Shown: in pieces, positions 9,638 through 18,081 of the stretch
How the letters are laid out: each line of letters starts with the position of its first letter
Numbering within the stretch: position 1 is the stretch's first letter
Source: Competibacter_A sp037045685
GTDB taxonomy: Bacteria > Pseudomonadota > Gammaproteobacteria > Competibacterales > Competibacteraceae
Direction: 5' to 3'
Length of the DNA: 64,000 bases
Assembly (NCBI GenBank): GCA_037045685.1
Contig: JBAOII010000005.1
Location: 62,001 to 126,000, forward strand
Notes under the pieces: model-generated
Databases searched by the model: none
What the model was told of the DNA's origin: nothing
What the model saw: only the letters and a program-made list of their open reading frames with translations
Program-made: the position numbers and the translations under genes

Positions 9638-9671
9638 CGATCCTTCGCTATCGAGCAGGGGTTCAAGAGGA

Positions 9672-9699
9672 TTGGCAAATGCTTGCAATAAGGTAAAAT
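9672..9699 (+). promoter_or_regulatory. candidate sigma-70 promoter of tRNA-Ser
   Basis: TTGGCA at 9672-9677 and TAAAAT at 9694-9699 are 16 bp apart, in an AT-rich patch unlike the surroundings. Transcription would begin about 30 bp before the tRNA. This is a reading by eye of two near-consensus boxes. Confidence 0.45.
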
Positions 9700-9737
9700 A
9701 TAAAACTCTTTGGCGTTTGCTCCAAGCAATTCGTCCC

Positions 9738-9830
9738 GGAGAGGTACCGAAGCGGTCACAACGGCGCCGACTCGAAATCGGATGGGGGCTTAGCCGCCCC
9801 ACGTGGGTTCGAATCCCACCCTCTCCGCCA
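9738..9830 (+). tRNA. tRNA-Ser (anticodon CGA)
   Basis: The acceptor stem GGAGAGG pairs with CCTCTCC. The anticodon stem GCCGA/TCGGA holds the loop with CGA, which reads UCG serine codons. A long variable arm (GGGGGC...GCCGCCCC) follows, as in class II tRNAs, and the T arm GTGGGTTCGAATCCCAC is canonical. CCA is encoded at 9828-9830. The 93-nt length suits tRNA-Ser. It lies between two leftward genes and is probably transcribed alone. Confidence 0.97.
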
Positions 9831-9839
9831 ATTCGGCCA

Positions 9840-11216
9840 TTATAGGCTTCCCATCACCTCGCCCAGCCGGGTGACGCCCCGGATTTCGATGCCTTCCACC
9901 CGGCTGCCGCGCCGGGGCAGGTTGGCGCGGGGCACGATGGCTTGCTTGAAGCCGTGTTTGGCCGCTTCCCGCAACCGTTCCTCGCCGTTCGGCACCGGCC
10001 GGATTTCCCCCGCCAGCCCGACTTCGCCGAACACCACCAGATCGGTCGGCAGCGGCCGGTCGCGGAAGCTCGACAACGAGGCGAGCAACACCGCCAAGTC
10101 CGCCGCCGTCTCGTTGATCCGCACCCCGCCCACCGCGTTGACGTACACGTCCTGATCGTACATCGCCACCCCGCCGTGCCGGTGCAGCACCGCCAGCAGC
10201 ATCGCCAGCCGGTTTTGCTCCAGCCCCAGCGTCACCCGGCGCGGGTTGCCGCCGTGGCATTCGTCCACCAGCGCCTGAATTTCCACCAGCAGCGGCCGAG
10301 TGCCCTCGCGCGTCACCATGATCACGCTGCCGGCCACCGGCGTCTCGTGGCGCGACAGGAAAATCGCGGACGGGTTGCTGACTTCCTTCAACCCGCGTTC
10401 GGTCATGGCGAACACGCCCAATTCGTTGACCGGGCCGTAGCGGTTTTTCACCGCCCGCAACACCCGCAACCGTCCGCTGGGATCGCCCTCGAAATACAGC
10501 ACGGTATCGACCATGTGCTCCAGGACGCGCGGGCCGGCGATGGCGCCTTCCTTGGTGACGTGCCCGACCAGGAACAGCGCCGTGCCGCTGGCCTTGGCGA
10601 AGCGCACCAGTTGCGCCGCGCTCTCGCGCACTTGGGCCACCGAGCCGGGCGCCGATTGCAGCCGCTCGGTGAACACGGTCTGGATCGAGTCGATCACCAT
10701 CGCTTGCGGTTGCTCGGTCTCGGCGGTGGCCAGGATCCGTTCGACGCAAATCTCGGGCAGCAATCGCAGGCGGTCGCGGGGCAGTTGCAAGCGCTGGGCG
10801 CGCAGGCTGATCTGCTGCGGCGATTCCTCGCCGCTGACGTACAGGGTCCGGTTGCGGGTCGCCAGTTCCGCCAGGACTTGCAGCAGCAGGGTGGATTTGC
10901 CGATGCCGGGGTCGCCGCCGATCAGCGTCACCGACCCGTTGACCAGCCCGCCGCCCAACACCCGATCCAGCTCGCCGTTGCCGCAGGACTGCCGGAGTTC
11001 CACGGTGGCGTCCACTTCGGCCAGGGTGCGCGCTTCCGCCCCGGCCGCCGGGCCGGCATAGCCGGCGGGTTTGACCCCGCCCTTGCCGGCCGGAGCGGTC
11101 GCCAGGGTTTCCTGGAGCGTGTTCCAGGCGCCGCAGTCGCCGCACTGGCCCGACCATTTGCTGGCCTGCGCGCCGCATTCGGTGCAGGCGTAGACCGTGC
11201 GGCCCTTGCTAACCAT
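9840..11216 (-). CDS. radA: DNA repair protein RadA
   Basis: A RecA-like branch-migration helicase that helps recombinational repair. The 458-residue protein has an N-terminal zinc finger (CTECGAQASKWSGQCGDC), the Walker A motif GGDPGIGKST, the RadA signature KNRYGPVNELGVF and a C-terminal Lon-protease-like domain with VGGVRINETAADLAVLLA. Length matches the family (about 455-460). Its start overlaps the end of alr by 8 bp, so the two are probably co-transcribed. Confidence 0.96.
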   Translation of the reverse strand: MVSKGRTVYACTECGAQASKWSGQCGDCGAWNTLQETLATAPAGKGGVKPAGYAGPAAGAEARTLAEVDATVELRQSCGNGELDRVLGGGLVNGSVTLIGGDPGIGKSTLLLQVLAELATRNRTLYVSGEESPQQISLRAQRLQLPRDRLRLLPEICVERILATAETEQPQAMVIDSIQTVFTERLQSAPGSVAQVRESAAQLVRFAKASGTALFLVGHVTKEGAIAGPRVLEHMVDTVLYFEGDPSGRLRVLRAVKNRYGPVNELGVFAMTERGLKEVSNPSAIFLSRHETPVAGSVIMVTREGTRPLLVEIQALVDECHGGNPRRVTLGLEQNRLAMLLAVLHRHGGVAMYDQDVYVNAVGGVRINETAADLAVLLASLSSFRDRPLPTDLVVFGEVGLAGEIRPVPNGEERLREAAKHGFKQAIVPRANLPRRGSRVEGIEIRGVTRLGEVMGSL

Positions 11217-12294
11217 CGGCGGGAATCACGTCGCGCTGGACCCGCGCCGTCACCCCGCACGTCAGGGTGTAGGAAATGGTGCCGGCGAGTTGCGCGATGC
11301 GCTCCACCGGCAGACCCTCGCCCCACAGCACCACCGGGTCGCCGACGCGCGCTGCGGGATGGGGACGCAAATCGACGGTGATCATGTCCATCGACACCCG
11401 CCCGATCAGCGCCGCTTCGCGGCCGTTGACCAGGACCGGGGTCCCGGACGGCGCGTGACGGGGATAACCGTCGCCGTAGCCGACCGCCGCCACGCCCACA
11501 TCCATGTCCTCGGGACAAGTCCAAGTCCCGCCGTAGCCGACCGGCTCGCCTTTTCGCAAGCGATTGATCGCGATCAATCGAGTGCTCAGGGTCATCACCG
11601 GCCGCAAGCCCTCGTCAGGGGCGAGACCGTCCACGAACGGGGAGGCGCCGTACAGCATGATGCCCGGCCGCACCCAATCGAAATGGGTTTGCGGCCAGCC
11701 CAGGATTCCGGCGGAATTGGCCAGCGACCGTTCGCCCGGCAGCCCGGCGGTCGCGGTCTCGAAGGTTTGCAGTTGCCGGAAGGTGTAATCGCATTCCCGC
11801 TCGTCGGCGCGGGCCAGATGGCTCATCAGACCGAGATCCGGCCGAACCGCCGAACAGTCGCGCAGGCGTTGCCAGATCGAGGGCACCGTTTCCGGTGCCA
11901 GGCCCAGCCGGTGCATCCCGGTATCGATTTTCAGCCAGACCCGCAGCGGTTGTTCCAGCCGGGCGCGCTCCAACATCGAAACCTGCTCGGGGTGATGGAC
12001 CGCGATTTCCAGACCGTGGCGGGCGCACGACGGCAATTCCATCGCCTCGAAAACCCCCTCCAACAGCAGGATCGGCCGGTCGATGCCGGCCTCGCGCAAG
12101 GTCAGGGCTTCCTCGCTGCAGGCCACCGCGAAGGCGTCGGCGTCGAGAGTTCGGGCGACCCGGATCAGACCGTGGCCGTAGCCCTCGGCCTTAGTGGCGG
12201 CCGCCACCCGCCGGTGCGGGGCGGCTTCCCTTACCCGCCGCAGATTGTGGACCAGCGCCCCCAGATCGAGACGTACCTTGGTTGCTCGACTCAT
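11209..12294 (-). CDS. alr: alanine racemase
   Basis: A PLP enzyme that makes D-alanine for peptidoglycan. The PLP lysine lies in ATKAEGYGHG near residue 38; many homologues have VVKA(N/D)AYGHG here. The catalytic tyrosine region is GYGDGYPRHAP, and IGRVSMDMITVD is the other signature. The start ATG at 12294 (MSRATKVRLDL) gives 361 residues, close to the usual 359. This start lies inside dnaB: the two genes overlap by 104 bp in different frames. The 3' end overlaps radA by 8 bp. Confidence 0.95.
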   Translation of the reverse strand: MSRATKVRLDLGALVHNLRRVREAAPHRRVAAATKAEGYGHGLIRVARTLDADAFAVACSEEALTLREAGIDRPILLLEGVFEAMELPSCARHGLEIAVHHPEQVSMLERARLEQPLRVWLKIDTGMHRLGLAPETVPSIWQRLRDCSAVRPDLGLMSHLARADERECDYTFRQLQTFETATAGLPGERSLANSAGILGWPQTHFDWVRPGIMLYGASPFVDGLAPDEGLRPVMTLSTRLIAINRLRKGEPVGYGGTWTCPEDMDVGVAAVGYGDGYPRHAPSGTPVLVNGREAALIGRVSMDMITVDLRPHPAARVGDPVVLWGEGLPVERIAQLAGTISYTLTCGVTARVQRDVIPADG

Positions 12295-13690
12295 GACTGG
12301 AACCCGAGGAGTAGGATTCGGAAGCGTAACTTTCAAAACGGGTGTACTGCCCCAGAAACGTGAGGCGGGTGGTCCCGATCGGGCCGTTGCGCTGTTTGCC
12401 GATGATGATTTCGGCGACGCCCTTGTCGGGGCTGTCGGGATTGTAAACCTCGTCGCGGTAAATGAAGCAAATCAGATCCGCGTCCTGTTCGATGGCGCCC
12501 GACTCGCGCAGATCCGACATGATCGGCCGCTTGTCGCCGCGCTGTTCCAGGGTGCGGTTGAGCTGGGACAACGCCAGGATCGGCACCGACAATTCCTTGG
12601 CCAGCGCCTTGAGCGAGCGGGAGATTTCCGATACCTCGGTCGCCCGGTTCTCGTTGGTGCCCGGCACCTGCATCAACTGGAGATAATCCACCACGATCAG
12701 CCCCAACTGCCCCTCCTGGCGGTACAGGCGTCGCGCCCGCGCCCGGAGTTCGTTCGGGCTCAGGTTGGAGCTGTCGTCGATGAACAGCCGCGCCTCCGAC
12801 AGCATGGTGACCGCCGAGGTGACGCGCGGCCAGTCCTCTTCCTCCAGCCGGCCGGTGCGCACCCTGTGCTGATCGATCCGCCCCAGCGAGGAGATCAGGC
12901 GCATGATCAGGCTCTCGCCCGGCATTTCCATGCTGAACACCGCCACCGGGCATTTGGCTTGGATGGCCGCGAACTCGGCGATGTTCATGGCGAAAGCCGT
13001 CTTGCCCATCGAGGGCCGGCCGGCGATCACGATCAGATCGCCGCGTTGCAGGCCGGCGGTTTTTTCGTCGAAGTCCGGCCAGCCGGTGGGAATGCCGGTG
13101 ATGGGGTTGTTGTGCTGGAACAGAATATCGATCCGCTCCACCGTGCGCGTCAGCAAATCCTTGATGCCGGTGAAACCCTGCTGGGCGCGCGCCCCGTGTT
13201 CCGCGATGGCGAACACCCGCCTCTCGGCGTCGTCCACCAGTTGCTTGGTGTCGCGGCCCCTGGGATCGTAGGCGCTGTCCGCGATTTCGGTGGCGGTTCG
13301 GATCAGGTCGCGGCGGATCGCCCGCTCGCGGACGATGTCGCCGTAGGCGCGGACGTTGGCGGCGCTGGGCGTGTCCCGCGCCAAGACACCCAGATAGGCG
13401 AATCCGCCCGCGTCCTCCAACTGGTTGTTGTCTTCCAGCCACTCGGCCAGGGTCAGCAGGTCGAAGGGCTTGCCGTTCTCGGACAGGCGGCGGATGGCGC
13501 GGAAGATCAGGCGGTGATCGTTGCGATAAAAATCGCTTTCGTCCAGGCGGTCGGCGATCTGATCCCAGGTCGAATTGTCCAGCATCAGGCCGCCCAACAC
13601 CGCCTGCTCGGCTTCGAGCGAATGCGGCGGCACCCGCAGCGCTTCCGCGGCGGCATCCTTTCGATGGGGAAACGGGGTGACGGGCTGCAT
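12191..13690 (-). CDS. dnaB: replicative DNA helicase
   Basis: The hexameric helicase that unwinds DNA at the fork. The N-terminal domain starts PHSLEAEQAVLGGLMLDN. The RecA-like domain has Walker A GRPSMGKTA, ISRSLKALAKEL, LSQLNR and the closing IGKQRNGPIGTTRLTFLGQYTRFE. The catalytic core ends there, but the frame continues about 45 residues (Ser/Gly-rich, then GGAGPQSAAGKG) through the start of alr. That tail is poorly conserved in the family and may be a read-through after loss of the original stop. The 499-residue total is longer than usual (about 460-470). Confidence 0.95.
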   Translation of the reverse strand: MQPVTPFPHRKDAAAEALRVPPHSLEAEQAVLGGLMLDNSTWDQIADRLDESDFYRNDHRLIFRAIRRLSENGKPFDLLTLAEWLEDNNQLEDAGGFAYLGVLARDTPSAANVRAYGDIVRERAIRRDLIRTATEIADSAYDPRGRDTKQLVDDAERRVFAIAEHGARAQQGFTGIKDLLTRTVERIDILFQHNNPITGIPTGWPDFDEKTAGLQRGDLIVIAGRPSMGKTAFAMNIAEFAAIQAKCPVAVFSMEMPGESLIMRLISSLGRIDQHRVRTGRLEEEDWPRVTSAVTMLSEARLFIDDSSNLSPNELRARARRLYRQEGQLGLIVVDYLQLMQVPGTNENRATEVSEISRSLKALAKELSVPILALSQLNRTLEQRGDKRPIMSDLRESGAIEQDADLICFIYRDEVYNPDSPDKGVAEIIIGKQRNGPIGTTRLTFLGQYTRFESYASESYSSGSSHESSNQGTSRSGGAGPQSAAGKGSRPAPAGGGRH

Positions 13691-13873
13691 GACGGAACTC
13701 TCGGGATGAAACCGGCGATCCGCCGTCCGCCGCGCTGATCCGGCGGTACGGCCTCGAAGCTCCCCGGCGGGGGTGGGGCAGGATGTCCGACGACGGGAGG
13801 CCGTCGGATCGTACCCGCGCGGGGAATGGATCTAGTTTAGTCCAAACCCCGCCGCGCGTGGTCCGCCTGACGA

Positions 13874-14323
13874 TCAGGCTTCGGCGATGATGTTGACCCG
13901 GATTTGGGTCTTGACCTCGCTGTGCATGTGCAAATCCACATCGTACTCGCCGATCTGGCGGATCGGACCCGCCGGCAGCCGCACTTCGTGCTTTTGCAGC
14001 TCGATGCCGGCGGCGGATACGGCGTTGGCGATGTCGGCGGCGCCCACCGAGCCGAACAGCCGGCCTTCGCTGCCGGTCTTCACCGACAGGGTGACGATCA
14101 GCTCGGTCAGTTGCGCGGCGCGGGTTTTGGCCTTGGCCAGCGCCTCGGCCGCGATGCGCTCCAGCTCGGCGCGGCGAGCCTCGAACCGGGCCAGGTTGGT
14201 GGCGGTGGCTTCGGTGGCCTTGCCCTTGGGGATCAGGAAGTTGCGGGCATAGCCCGACTTGACCTTGACCCGGTCGCCCAGCGCGCCCAGGTTGGCCACT
14301 TTTTCCAGCAGAATGATTTCCAT
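13874..14323 (-). CDS. rplI: 50S ribosomal protein L9
   Basis: The bL9 protein of the large subunit, 149 residues, the standard length. The N-terminal rRNA-binding domain has MEIILLEKVANLGALGD and VKSGYARNFLIPKGKA, and the C-terminal domain ends VKTQIRVNIIAEA. It sits between the DUF2232 gene and dnaB in the order usual for gammaproteobacteria. Confidence 0.97.
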   Translation of the reverse strand: MEIILLEKVANLGALGDRVKVKSGYARNFLIPKGKATEATATNLARFEARRAELERIAAEALAKAKTRAAQLTELIVTLSVKTGSEGRLFGSVGAADIANAVSAAGIELQKHEVRLPAGPIRQIGEYDVDLHMHSEVKTQIRVNIIAEA

Positions 14324-14370
14324 CAGTCAACTCCGAAGACTTCGATGCATCAGTGAAAAGGAACGCTCGT

Positions 14371-15288
14371 TCAACGTTTGCCCGGTCGCGGTCGGATCCG
14401 GTTTCGGATGTCGGCCCAGGCATCGGCGACGCCCAAGGCCATGACCACCTGCGAGAGCAGCGGTATCAGCAGCAGGTAAAACAACAGCAGCCAAGCGGGC
14501 GACAGTTGCAGCTTGAACAGCGCCGCGTGAATCAGGGCGATGCCCTGCACGGTGTAGAGCGTTCCCAGGACCAGCGCGGCATTGGTCAGCGGCGGCCAGC
14601 CGGACAGCATCGCCCCGCCGAACAGGGCCAGGGTCAAGGCCGCCAGGGGCCGGCCCAGACGCAGCTCCTGAAACTCGGGGCGAAAGCCGCCGGGATTGAA
14701 CAGCGACGCCTGCCACCAGCGGCCCAGCAGCAAGGCCAACACCACCAGCAACAGGGTCGCGCCCACCACCTGGCCCGGCAGATACGGCGCCCAGCCCTCG
14801 AACAGCGCCAGCAGTTGATCCAGCGCGGCCCGGTCCGCCGCCTGCCCCAAGGCGGTGACCGCCGCCAATTCTTGCCGCAATTTCACCAGCAGGGCGCCCC
14901 ACCAAACCGCCGGATCGCCCAGAGCCAGGTAGAAGCCGGCCACGCCCAGCAACCCCAGCAGGGCCGCCACCTGCAAGCTGCGCGCGAGCGAAACGGTGGC
15001 GCGCAGCACCAGCGCCAACAGCCACAGCGGAAGCCAGCAGAGCGCCAGGACCCGCAGCATCGGCCACGGTTCGCCGAGCGTCAGCCAAGTCAATCCGGCG
15101 GCGGCGAGCCCGGCCAAGAGAGCGATCGACGCGCCTTCGGCCGCACCTCGGCGCAGGGTGACCAGGGCCACGACCGCCGTGGCGACGATCAGAAACGGCG
15201 GGAACAGCCAGAACAAAACCGCCGCGGTCGCGGCGACCAGCGCCGCCGCCGATCGGCCCCGCATGACGAAGGCGGCAAGCGACCGCAT
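14371..15288 (-). CDS. DUF2232-like multispanning membrane protein
   Basis: A 305-residue, very hydrophobic protein with about eight membrane segments (for example ALVAATAAVLFWLFPPFLIV near the start and LLLFYLLLIPLLSQVVMALG near the end). Its place between rpsR and rplI is where many beta- and gammaproteobacteria keep a DUF2232/YybS-like gene, and that position plus topology is the basis for the name. Function is unknown. The C-terminus is short and basic (RNRIRPRPGKR). It would be made together with ribosomal proteins from the rpsF operon. Confidence 0.75.
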   Translation of the reverse strand: MRSLAAFVMRGRSAAALVAATAAVLFWLFPPFLIVATAVVALVTLRRGAAEGASIALLAGLAAAGLTWLTLGEPWPMLRVLALCWLPLWLLALVLRATVSLARSLQVAALLGLLGVAGFYLALGDPAVWWGALLVKLRQELAAVTALGQAADRAALDQLLALFEGWAPYLPGQVVGATLLLVVLALLLGRWWQASLFNPGGFRPEFQELRLGRPLAALTLALFGGAMLSGWPPLTNAALVLGTLYTVQGIALIHAALFKLQLSPAWLLLFYLLLIPLLSQVVMALGVADAWADIRNRIRPRPGKR

Positions 15289-15333
15289 CGCGAGCGATTC
15301 CGGCGACGGGTCGGCGTTAGCCCGGCCGAGGGC

Positions 15334-15558
15334 TCAATGCCGGTCGCAGTAGGGCAGCAGCGCCAGGAACCGGGCGCGCTTGATCGCCACCGACAGCTGG
15401 CGCTGGTAGCGGGATTTGGTGCCGGTGATCCGGCTCGGCACGATTTTACCGGTTTCGGTGATGTAGTTTTTCAGCACCGCGATGTCTTTGTAATCGATTT
15501 CCTTGACGCCTTCGGCGGTGAATCGGCAGAATTTTTTGCGACGGAAAAAACGCGACAT
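15334..15558 (-). CDS. rpsR: 30S ribosomal protein S18
   Basis: The bS18 protein, 74 residues. It begins MSRFFRRKKFCRFTAEG, continues YKDIAVLKNYITETGKIVPS and has the hallmark RYQRQLSVAIKRARFLALLP. Length and sequence match the family. It follows priB by 12 bp in the rpsF operon; S18 binds beside S6 on the platform of the small subunit. Confidence 0.98.
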   Translation of the reverse strand: MSRFFRRKKFCRFTAEGVKEIDYKDIAVLKNYITETGKIVPSRITGTKSRYQRQLSVAIKRARFLALLPYCDRH

Positions 15559-15570
15559 GAGGGTGAATCC

Positions 15571-15903
15571 TTAAATTGGGTTGGATCGTTCGGTTTCGAC
15601 GATATCGATGCGGTTGGCGTGCAACACCAGTCGAGGGTCGCCTTCGCGGTGATTGGCCCGGCCGACGAAGCCTCGCACCCTGATCCGGTTCCCCGCCGAC
15701 AGGCGGCGGGCGGTCTCGACCAAGGGTTCTCCACAGGCCATGACCGCTATCCGGCAGCGCACCTCGCGGGGAATGCCGGCTTCGACTTGGTCGGAGCGGT
15801 GGTCCAGCAGGAAGCGGGCGATGGCGATCCCGGCCGGCGAGGTGCGGGTTTCGCAGGCGCCGATCACTTGACCGGCGAGGGTCAGGCAATTGTCGGCGGG
15901 CAT
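15571..15903 (-). CDS. priB: primosomal replication protein N
   Basis: A small OB-fold protein (110 residues; E. coli has 104) that binds single-stranded DNA and PriA during replication restart. The core reads LTLAGQVIGACETRTSPAGI, then RCRIAVMACGEPLV and GNRIRVRGFVGRAN. Its place between rpsF and rpsR is the usual one. It is separated from rpsR by 12 bp and from rpsF by 21 bp. Confidence 0.93.
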   Translation of the reverse strand: MPADNCLTLAGQVIGACETRTSPAGIAIARFLLDHRSDQVEAGIPREVRCRIAVMACGEPLVETARRLSAGNRIRVRGFVGRANHREGDPRLVLHANRIDIVETERSNPI

Positions 15904-15924
15904 GACAGCTCGACGGGAGCCGGT

Positions 15925-16350
15925 TCAAGCGGCCTCGTCGTCGGCATCGACGTCGTCGTCGATGTCGTCGCGGTCGGACCGCCCTTCCCGTTCCCCTTGA
16001 CCGTCGCGATCTCCGTGGCTTTCGCGTTCGTCGCGGGACTTGATCAGGGGCGAGGGCTCGGTTTCGGGACCGTCGCGCTGAATGACCAGATTGCGGATGA
16101 CGGCATCGTTGAAGCGAAACGCGCTCTGCATTTCCTGGAGCACCGTCAGGCCGCACTCGACGTTCATCAGCACGTAGTGCGCCTTGTGGATCTTGTTGAT
16201 CGGGTAAGCGAGTTGCCGGCGGCCCCAATCCTCCAGGCGGTGGATTTGTCCGCCGTCTTCCTGGATCATCGCGCGATAGCGCTCGATCATCGCCGGGACC
16301 TGCTCGCTCTGGTCGGGATGGACCAGGAACACGATTTCATAATGTCGCAT
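15925..16350 (-). CDS. rpsF: 30S ribosomal protein S6
   Basis: The bS6 protein of the small subunit. The globular domain is canonical: MRHYEIVFLVHPDQSEQVP, RLEDWGRRQLAYPINKIHKA and YVLMNVECG. The ATG at 16350 follows AAGGAG by five bases; the TTG just before it is not needed. At 141 residues it is at the long end: after about residue 100 it carries a hydrophilic tail rich in Arg, Asp and Glu ending DDIDDDVDADDEAA. In E. coli the S6 tail receives extra glutamates from RimK, so an acidic tail fits, but the long Arg/Asp section is unusual. First gene of the rpsF-priB-rpsR operon. Confidence 0.96.
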   Translation of the reverse strand: MRHYEIVFLVHPDQSEQVPAMIERYRAMIQEDGGQIHRLEDWGRRQLAYPINKIHKAHYVLMNVECGLTVLQEMQSAFRFNDAVIRNLVIQRDGPETEPSPLIKSRDERESHGDRDGQGEREGRSDRDDIDDDVDADDEAA

Positions 16351-16628
16351 CAAAGCTCCTTACGGATGAAAAACAGCCTCCCGCAGCGCGGTGAGACAAG
16401 GAGTCGCGGCCCGGACGAGCCGCAAGGACCGAACATTCTAGGGGGAAAGCCCCGGCCGCGCAACGCCGAGCGGCGCGGCGAAACAGGAGTGGGACCGGCC
16501 CATGCCGCTTCGGCGCGGTGTGGAGTCCGGTTTTCTTTCGTCGTCCCGTCGATCGATGATGGGTCGAGTTGCCGATCTTTGCCGTGCTCGGAGCGGCCGT
16601 CGGATGGGCGGACGAAGTTTTGGTGGGG

Positions 16629-17382
16629 CTACGCTTTGCCGACCCGCATCGCCAGAGGCCACGAGACTCGCCTGCGCTGGTGCGGTGGAGTCCAAAGCGG
16701 TTCCATCTCCAAGGCCAATGCCGCCACCGGATCGCGTCCTTGTTCGGCGATAAAGCGGGCGGTCGCCGACCAGCTACGAAAGTAGCCGAGCAATTCCGGC
16801 AAGGTCCAGCTCGCTTCCATGTCGAAGATGGGCGCGGGAATTTCGGCGAACGGGAAAGGCAGGGTCCGATAGCCGCTTTCCACCAACCGGCGTTCCGGCG
16901 GCCAATAGGCGCCGACGGTATTCCGGTAAAACGCTTCCGCCCGCACGTTCACTTCCTCGCCTTCAACCGTCAGCGCGCCATAGCACCAAGCCGCCAATAT
17001 CCCGCCCGATTTCAGGACCCGCCGCGCTTCGGTGTAAAAGCGGTCGAGGTCGAACCAGTGCAGGGCCTGAGCGACCGTGATGAGATCGACGGCCGTATCC
17101 GGGAGGCCAGAAGCTTCCGCCGGAGCAACTCGATATTCGACGCCGGGATATGGCGCGGCGGCGGCGATCTGCGCCGAGCTGGCGTCGGTAGCGATGATCC
17201 GCTCGAAATGGGGCGCCAGATCGCGCGATGCCTGCCCGCTGCCGGTCGCGCAGTCCCAGGCGAGGTCGTGGCCGGCCGCGCTGTTCCGCCAGCCACGCGA
17301 ATAGCGCGGCCGGGTAGGTGGGGCGAAAACCGGCGTAATCGGCAGCGACGGAGGCGAAGTGATCGGTGAAGGTGTCGCTCAT
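16629..17382 (-). pseudogene. SAM-dependent methyltransferase, frameshifted
   Basis: Two frames together encode one class I methyltransferase of about 250 residues. The 5' part starts at ATG 17382 (MSDTFTDHFASVAADYAGF) and leaves frame near 17279. The next frame then supplies the SAM-binding motif I (HDLAWDCATGSGQASRDLAP), a later ALHWFDL motif and the C-terminus GALTVEGEEVNVRAEAFYRN to the stop at 16629. Joining them needs removal of one base near the repeated GGCC at about 17279. It resembles the family of small methyltransferases often annotated only by fold; the substrate is unknown. It may be a true pseudogene or a sequencing error. Confidence 0.8.
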
Positions 17383-17562
17383 ATTAATACCGTAATTTTG
17401 AGTCCCGCTTGCCGCGAACGTGTTGATCGGCGCCGTCGCCGCTATCGACGGTTGCCGGTCGACGAAGATGCGTTGCCGGCCGCGTTTGGCAATTGCCCGA
17501 AATCGACGATAATAGGCCACCCTGGCGGTCGCTTGCGATGACAACAATTATAACTATTTGAC

Positions 17563-18081
17563 ATGAAAGAATTTATTCTCGGTGGCACCCGTTCGGGCAA
17601 GAGCGCTTTCGCCCAGCGACGGGCGCTTGAAAGCGGTCTGAGCGTGATCTATTTCGCCACCGCCCAGGTCGGCGACGCCGAGATGGCCGAGCGCATCGCC
17701 CGCCATCGCGCCGAGCGCCCCGCCGATTGGGGGCTGGTGGAAGAGCCGCTGGCGCTGGCCGACGCCCTGAAAGCCCACGCCACCCCGGATCGCTGCCTGC
17801 TGATCGATTGTCTCACGCTTTGGCTCAGCAACCTGCTGGCCGCCGGAGATGAGCGACTGAATTCCGAAACCCGAAATCTGCTCGATATTCTCCCCGCCTT
17901 GCCCGGCCAGGTTTTGCTGGTCAGCAACGAAGTGGGGCAGGGCATCGTCCCCGCCAACCCGCTGGCCCGGCGATTTCGCGACGAGGCCGGCCGATTGCAT
18001 CAGTCGGTCGCCGGTCGTTGCGATCGGGTCAGCTTCGTCATCGCCGGCCTCCCCCTCACTCTCAAGGATTGTCCCGCATGA
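17563..18081 (+). CDS. cobU: adenosylcobinamide kinase/guanylyltransferase
   Basis: A bifunctional enzyme that phosphorylates adenosylcobinamide and transfers GMP to give adenosylcobinamide-GDP. The P-loop GGTRSGKS is at residues 7-14, and His48 in ARHRAERP corresponds to the guanylylated histidine of the family. LLIDCLTLWLSNLL and SNEVGQGIVPANPLARRFRD are signatures. At 172 residues it is of usual size. There is no clear ribosome site; a TATAAC at 17549-17554 lies just before the ATG, so the transcript could be leaderless. The stop overlaps cobT as ATGA. I saw no cobalamin riboswitch upstream. Confidence 0.95.
   Translation: MKEFILGGTRSGKSAFAQRRALESGLSVIYFATAQVGDAEMAERIARHRAERPADWGLVEEPLALADALKAHATPDRCLLIDCLTLWLSNLLAAGDERLNSETRNLLDILPALPGQVLLVSNEVGQGIVPANPLARRFRDEAGRLHQSVAGRCDRVSFVIAGLPLTLKDCPA

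Noticed and set aside
17383..17562. Cobalamin riboswitch before cobU
   Set aside because: Looked for a B12-box-like conserved core; only GGCCACCCTGG is present, which is not enough, and the gap is too short for a full aptamer.
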